A DNA stretch of 5,299 bases, taken from positions 1 through 5,299 of the forward strand of contig CANQKJ010000155.1 of NCBI GenBank assembly GCA_947624465.1, written 5' to 3'. This document shows positions 1 to 2,989 of the stretch, in pieces (the first letter of the stretch is position 1; each line of letters starts with the position of its first letter). A program made the translations under genes and the position numbers. A model generated the notes under the pieces. It had not been told where the DNA came from. It saw only the letters and a program-made list of their open reading frames with translations, and ran no database searches. This DNA comes from an uncultured Oscillospiraceae bacterium. GTDB lineage: Bacteria; Bacillota; Clostridia; Oscillospirales; Oscillospiraceae.

Positions 1-187
1 GCAGGCCCTGGATGGCCTTCACCGCCAGCATGACGTTCTCGCCCTCGCCGGAGATCTTCAGGCTGGACTCCCGGTTCACCACCGTCACGTCCAGTTCCCG
101 CTCGATGATGCGGATATTCTCGTCAAAGGCGCCAAACAGGTTCACCGCCTGCTCCATCCGCTCGATGCTGATGCTCTGCTCTATCAT
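1..187 (-). CDS. phoH: PhoH family protein, N-terminal part (runs off left edge)
   Basis: The first 62 codons of a PhoH-like protein read leftwards from an ATG at 187. PhoH proteins are cytoplasmic P-loop NTPases linked to RNA metabolism. The catalytic Walker motifs lie beyond the edge and are not visible. What is seen is the typical N-terminal segment: residues 16-30 (NLFGAFDENIRIIER), then a basic/hydrophobic stretch ending in KISGEGENV (44-52), the pattern that precedes the ATPase domain in this family. The start is supported by a GGCGGGGG purine-rich site eight bases upstream. It sits 19 bases after the TAG of yqfD on the same strand, so it is most likely cotranscribed. The order yqfC-yqfD-phoH is conserved in Firmicutes, where ybeY and era commonly follow; those would lie to the left if the order holds. 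The identification rests on the N-terminus plus synteny. Confidence 0.88.
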   Translation of the reverse strand, partial: MIEQSISIERMEQAVNLFGAFDENIRIIERELDVTVVNRESSLKISGEGENVMLAVKAIQGL

Positions 188-206
188 TGGTATATCCCCC
201 GCCTCT

Positions 207-1454
207 CTATTCCGCTCCCTCCGGGGACGGGCCGCCGATCTCCCGCCAGCCGGACTCCCCCGGCAGTTCCACCGTGCGGCCGATCTCCTCCCGGCACTCC
301 GCCAGCAGGGTGACGGTGAGCTTTCCCTCCGCCACCCGGGCCGCGAAATCGGTGCGGAGGACCTCTCCGCCCCGGGCGGCCATGAGCCGGTCCAGCCGCT
401 CCGTCAGGAGTTCCCGCAGCGTCTCCTCCGCCGCCTCCTGGTCGATGGGCTCCTCCCGCAGGGTGTAGCCCCGCAGGGTGGTGGTGACGGTCCGGGCCGG
501 CAGCTCCGCCCCAAACAGGGTCACCGGAGCCGTTTCTGTTATTTTATCATATCTGGTGTCAGAAATGCTACTGTTTTTGAAAATTTCCCATCTGCCGCCC
601 AGACAGTCCAGGGCGTACCGGGTGACCTCCTCCCCGGTATACTCCTTCACCATGGCGGTGAGGGGGATGGTCTCCTCCAGCGTGCGCCAGGTACGGGCCC
701 GCACCAGTCCCGCCGCCCGCACCAGCAGCCGCCCGTTGGGCTCCTGGCTCCCGGTCGGGTACAGCTCCATGTCCCCGGTGATGAGCACCTCCCCCCGCGC
801 CACCACGTCCCCGTCGGCGAACAGCGCCCTGCCGCTCTCCGGCTGGATCTCCTCGATGATGCCGTCCGCCGCCGCCACCACATCGGCCGGGGTGGACTCG
901 TCCATCACCTCCGGGGGGTCGTCCGCCTCCCGGACGATGATCTCCGCCCTGGCCCCGTATACGTTGATGGCCAGATAGGACAGCCCCGGCAGCCCCAGCA
1001 GCGCGTCGTTGGCCGCCTCCCGCTGGCGGATGCCGGGGCCGTAGGCCCCCTGCCTCACCCCCACCCGGCACAGCTGGGACAGGATGGCGGCGGTGGACAC
1101 CGTCTCGTTGCCGGTGACCTCGATGACCCAGATGAACCGGGACAGCACCGTGGCCGCCAGCAGGCAGAGGGCCAGCCCCGCCACGAAGCCCCACCGCTTC
1201 AGCAGATTGACCGCGGTCACCCCGCCGCCGCCCCGGCCCTGCTCGTCGAGGGTACACATGGCCCGCCCGGCCAGCCCCCGCACCTTGTCCAGGTCCTGGT
1301 AATAGACGCGGAACACGAAGGAGGTGTCGTCCAGCCACTGTAAACGCCAGAACCTTGCCTGCTCCTGGGCGCACAGGTTCAAAAGCCGCTCCGGGAACGC
1401 GCCGGAGGCCTTTAGCTCCACATATCCCCGCAGCAGATTGACCAGCTTTCCCAT
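207..1454 (-). CDS. yqfD: Sporulation protein YqfD
   Basis: A 415-aa protein of the YqfD family (about 400 aa in Bacillus subtilis). It is a membrane-anchored sporulation protein of the mother-cell (sigma-E) programme in B. subtilis; its biochemical role is not settled. The N-terminal part (about 1-75) has the family pattern GAFPERLLNLC (18-28) and FRVYYQDLDKVRGLA (48-62). A single hydrophobic segment at about 88-112 (WGFVAGLALCLLAATVLSRF onward) is a membrane anchor. Next is a region starting IEVTGNETVS (111-120), with the GN.tvs..il..L...gv..G pattern of a POTRA-like module. The long C-terminal part looks extracytoplasmic or intermembrane. The ATG at 1454 lies 4 bases after the yqfC stop, with a GGTGAGG ribosome binding site overlapping the end of yqfC, which suggests coupled translation. 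The stop TAG is at 207-209. The frame is intact and of normal length. Confidence 0.93.
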   Translation of the reverse strand: MGKLVNLLRGYVELKASGAFPERLLNLCAQEQARFWRLQWLDDTSFVFRVYYQDLDKVRGLAGRAMCTLDEQGRGGGGVTAVNLLKRWGFVAGLALCLLAATVLSRFIWVIEVTGNETVSTAAILSQLCRVGVRQGAYGPGIRQREAANDALLGLPGLSYLAINVYGARAEIIVREADDPPEVMDESTPADVVAAADGIIEEIQPESGRALFADGDVVARGEVLITGDMELYPTGSQEPNGRLLVRAAGLVRARTWRTLEETIPLTAMVKEYTGEEVTRYALDCLGGRWEIFKNSSISDTRYDKITETAPVTLFGAELPARTVTTTLRGYTLREEPIDQEAAEETLRELLTERLDRLMAARGGEVLRTDFAARVAEGKLTVTLLAECREEIGRTVELPGESGWREIGGPSPEGAE

Positions 1455-1458
1455 GCCC

Positions 1459-1734
1459 TCACCTCACGAATTCCACCACCCGGATATGCCCCGTGATCAG
1501 CAGCTCCACCGGCGTCATGGCCCGCAGCTCCAGCTTTTCCCCCAGCACCCGCACCACGACCTTCCCGCCGGAGATGTGGATCTCCTCGGAGCCGTAGGCC
1601 AGGATGCCCCGGTGGGGACTCATGCGCATCTCCCCGTCTCCCACCAGCTCGATGCGGGGCACCCCGGCCACCGCGTCGGCGGGCAGGTCCAGCATCCGCG
1701 CCGCCCGCTCCAGCAGTCCCTCCTTGTCTGACAC
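1459..1734 (-). CDS. yqfC: Sporulation protein YqfC (YabP/YqfC family)
   Basis: A 91-aa protein of the YabP/YqfC family, a small sporulation protein normally encoded just upstream of yqfD and expressed under sigma-E in B. subtilis; the molecular function is unknown. Visible family features are LPADAVAGVPRIELVGDGEM (17-36), the glycine-containing turn HRGILAYGSEEIHI (41-54), and the C-terminal TPVELLITGHIRVVEF (74-89), matching the usual LP.evLL.G.I..v.f ending. I chose the GTG at 1734 because a GAGGTG site lies six bases upstream and the resulting length matches B. subtilis YqfC (93 aa). The frame stays open upstream to an ATG at 1866, but that would add 44 residues unlike the family and would cross the ribosome binding site and the divergent promoter. 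It is the first gene of the leftward operon. No convincing sigma-E promoter could be picked out by eye. Confidence 0.9.
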   Translation of the reverse strand: MSDKEGLLERAARMLDLPADAVAGVPRIELVGDGEMRMSPHRGILAYGSEEIHISGGKVVVRVLGEKLELRAMTPVELLITGHIRVVEFVR

Positions 1735-1740
1735 ACAAAT

Positions 1741-1746
1741 CACCTC
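1741..1746 (-). promoter_or_regulatory. Ribosome binding site that decides the yqfC start
   Basis: The minus strand reads AGAGGTGATTTGTGTG, placing GAGGTG six bases before the GTG at 1734. This spacing favours that GTG over the GTG three codons upstream (GTG ATT TGT), which would lie inside the ribosome binding site. Confidence 0.7.
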
Positions 1747-1798
1747 TGGCAAGGATATGCGAAGCGGGACGCGCCCTTGCCTGTCCCATGAAAAAAGG

Positions 1799-1827
1799 GT
1801 GACAAGCCGGAGGTTTTCGTGTATAAT
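1799..1827 (+). promoter_or_regulatory. Sigma-A type promoter for the pseudouridine synthase gene
   Basis: GTGACA (1799-1804, five of six matches to TTGACA), a 17-base spacer, then a perfect TATAAT (1822-1827). Transcription would start near 1834, giving a leader of roughly 22 bases that contains the AAAGGAGGA ribosome binding site (1841-1849). The promoter lies wholly in the divergent spacer, so the gene appears to be expressed constitutively and separately from the sporulation operon on the other strand. Confidence 0.82.
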
Positions 1828-1855
1828 GGAGGCGCTGTCAAAAGGAGGACCCGCC

Positions 1856-2740
1856 ATGGAATACAATCCCAGACACGAGGCCGTGAATTATCCGGTGGAG
1901 GAGCCCTCCGCCCTGCTCCCCTTCCTGCTGGAACACGTGAAGGGCAAGAGCCGCAACAACATCAAGTCCCTGCTGTCCAGGCGGCTGGTGGCCGTGGACG
2001 GCCGGCCCGTCTCCCAGTTCGACGCGCCCCTCTCCCCCGGACAGACGGTGACCATCCTGGCCTTCTCCGCCCCCAGGACCGACGCGCTGCCCTTCCCCCT
2101 GCTCTATGAGGACGAGCATCTCATCGTCGTCAACAAGCCCGCCAAGCTGCTGTCCGTGGCCAATGAGCGGGAGAAGGACCGCACCGCCTACCGCATCGTC
2201 ACCGACTATGTGAAGACCCGGCACGTCAAAAACCGGGTCTACGTGGTCCACCGGCTGGACCGGGACACCTCCGGCGTGATGCTCTTCGCAAAGGACCCGG
2301 AGACCAAGGAGCTGTTCCAGTCCAAATGGAACGACATCGTCACCCGCCGGGGCTATCTGGCGGTGGTGGAGGGGGTCCCCAAGCCGGAGCGGGACACCAT
2401 CCGCAGCTGGCTCATCGAGACCGAGACCCACCTGTCCTTCTCCGGGACCCCCGGCCCCAACGCCAAAGAGGCCATCACCAACTACGAGATCAAAAGGTCC
2501 GGCAACGGCTACTCCCTGCTGGACATCTCCATCGACACCGGCCGCAAGAACCAGATCCGGGTCCACATGAAGGAAAAGGGCTGCCCCATCGCCGGGGACA
2601 AGCAGTACGGCGCCCGGACCAACCCCATCGGGCGGCTGTGCCTCCACGCCAACGAGCTGTCCTTCCTCCACCCCCTCACCGGGGAACCCGTCACCTTCAC
2701 CGCCAAAATGCCCCGGGACTTCAACCGGGTGTTCAAATGA
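1856..2740 (+). CDS. RluA-family pseudouridine synthase with S4 domain
   Basis: A 294-aa enzyme of the RluA family, which converts specific uridines of rRNA or tRNA to pseudouridine in the cytoplasm. Residues about 18-67 form an S4-like RNA-binding domain (KSRNNIKSLLSRRLVAVDGR, then LSPGQTVTI). The catalytic domain starts near YEDEHLIVVNKPAKLL (84-99). The active-site motif HRLDRDTSG is at 132-140, with the catalytic Asp at 135. Further motifs are RGYLAVVEG (165-173), TGRKNQIRVHM (228-238) and GDKQYG (247-252). The ATG at 1856 follows AAAGGAGGA by seven bases and a strong promoter, so I prefer it to upstream in-frame ATGs such as 1604, which lie inside yqfC on the opposite strand. The gene stands alone, divergent from yqfC and closed by its own terminator. 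Several RluA-type paralogues are usual in Clostridia, so the target uridine (RluD-like or otherwise) cannot be assigned. The sequence is intact with no missing key residue. Confidence 0.93.
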   Translation: MEYNPRHEAVNYPVEEPSALLPFLLEHVKGKSRNNIKSLLSRRLVAVDGRPVSQFDAPLSPGQTVTILAFSAPRTDALPFPLLYEDEHLIVVNKPAKLLSVANEREKDRTAYRIVTDYVKTRHVKNRVYVVHRLDRDTSGVMLFAKDPETKELFQSKWNDIVTRRGYLAVVEGVPKPERDTIRSWLIETETHLSFSGTPGPNAKEAITNYEIKRSGNGYSLLDISIDTGRKNQIRVHMKEKGCPIAGDKQYGARTNPIGRLCLHANELSFLHPLTGEPVTFTAKMPRDFNRVFK

Positions 2741-2763
2741 GCGCCAGCCCCACATGGAAAACA

Positions 2764-2795
2764 GGAGCCGCCCGAGAGGGCGGCTCCTTCCTTGT
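2764..2795 (+). terminator. Intrinsic terminator after the pseudouridine synthase gene
   Basis: A perfect 10-bp stem, GGAGCCGCCC (2764-2773) with GGGCGGCTCC (2778-2787), is closed by a GAGA (GNRA) tetraloop and followed by TTCCTTGT. It begins 23 bases after the TGA. The T-tract is interrupted by cytosines, so release may be less than complete, but the stem is very stable. Stem and loop would also form on the other strand, where no gene needs it. Confidence 0.85.
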
Positions 2796-2842
2796 CGAAA
2801 GTTTGAAAATGTGGGTGTCGGGGATGCACGAAAAGTTTGGAA

Positions 2843-2859
2843 AAGTGTACTTTTACAAA
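2843..2859 (+). repeat. Left arm of exact 17-bp inverted repeat
   Basis: AAGTGTACTTTTACAAA is the exact reverse complement of 2951-2967. Within it is the dyad TGTA-CTTT-TACA (2846-2857). With two more bases on the left, AAAAGT-GT-ACTTTT (2841-2854) is also a perfect dyad. It could be a regulator binding site or one strand of a long-range RNA stem; which one cannot be told from sequence. Confidence 0.85.
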
Positions 2860-2935
2860 TTCCCATGGGGAAATCTGTCAAGTTCAAAATAGCACAAAAA
2901 AGCGGAAAAATCAAGCATTTTCTAAGGCTGAAACC

Positions 2936-2966
2936 TTGTCAAAAAATAAGTTTGTAAAAGTACACT
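2936..2966 (+). promoter_or_regulatory. Weak candidate promoter for the surface-protein gene
   Basis: TTGTCA (2936-2941, five of six matches to TTGACA) with TACACT (2961-2966, four of six matches to TATAAT) at a 19-base spacing, longer than the preferred 17. If real, the start would be near 2973, the leader very short, and the -10 element would lie inside the right inverted-repeat arm, so a protein bound there would occlude it. The spacing and weak -10 make this uncertain. Confidence 0.3.
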
Positions 2967-2967
2967 T
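2951..2967 (-). repeat. Right arm of exact 17-bp inverted repeat
   Basis: TTTGTAAAAGTACACTT on the plus strand, exactly complementary to the left arm. It contains TGTA-AAAG-TACA (2953-2964) and ends 9 bases before the ribosome binding site of the surface-protein gene. Part of it also pairs locally: AATAAGT (2945-2951) with ACTTATT (2964-2970) gives a competing 7-bp hairpin with a 12-base loop. Confidence 0.85.
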
Positions 2968-2989
2968 ATTTCAACGAGGAGGAAAACAC

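Larger units (their letters stand above)
2796..2989. other. AT-rich intergenic leader of the surface-protein gene
   Basis: A 194-base non-coding stretch that is clearly AT-richer than either neighbour. It contains the two arms of an exact 17-bp inverted repeat (listed separately), a near-palindrome TTCCCATGGGGAA (2860-2872), a small AAGG/CCTT hairpin (about 2924-2937), and an imperfect direct repeat (2796-2813 and 2829-2847). A GAGGAGGAA ribosome binding site (2976-2984) precedes the ATG at 2990. I recognise no riboswitch class. Open frames here start inside the terminator or lack ribosome binding sites, so I call no gene. Confidence 0.7.

Noticed and set aside
12..1343. Long plus-strand open frame opposite yqfD and phoH
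   Set aside because: It is antisense to two recognisable genes, its translation is Arg/Pro/Gly/His-rich low complexity as expected from the complement of GC-rich coding DNA, and it has no ribosome binding site.
1752..1759. CATATCCT on the minus strand as a sigma-E -10 element for yqfC
   Set aside because: Transcription would begin at or inside the ribosome binding site, and no matching -35 element lies upstream.
1836..1841. Perfect TTGACA on the minus strand
   Set aside because: The only TATA-like sequence downstream is about 10 bases away, too close for a sigma-A promoter; it is probably chance overlap with the leader of the rightward gene.
1735..1866. 5' extension of yqfC to the ATG at 1866
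   Set aside because: It adds 44 residues foreign to the family, would overlap the start of the divergent gene, and lacks a ribosome binding site, whereas the GTG at 1734 has one at good spacing.
1838..2914. Long minus-strand open frame (358 codons) opposite the pseudouridine synthase gene
   Set aside because: The plus strand carries every RluA motif. The antisense translation is Gly/Val/Asp/His-rich without a recognisable domain and runs through the terminator.
2754..2957. 67-codon plus-strand open frame in the intergenic region
   Set aside because: It starts just before the terminator hairpin and is translated through it, has no ribosome binding site, and yields a composition typical of AT-rich non-coding DNA.
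2842..2968. Inverted-repeat segment called outright as a MITE
   Set aside because: The terminal repeats and size would fit, but no target-site duplication is visible at the ends (no TA or longer direct repeat) and copy number is unknown, so I list it only as a possibility.
2796..2989. Cyclic-di-GMP or other known riboswitch in the leader
   Set aside because: GCACAAAAAAGCGG superficially suggests one, but the conserved cores of the classes I know (including both c-di-GMP types) are absent.
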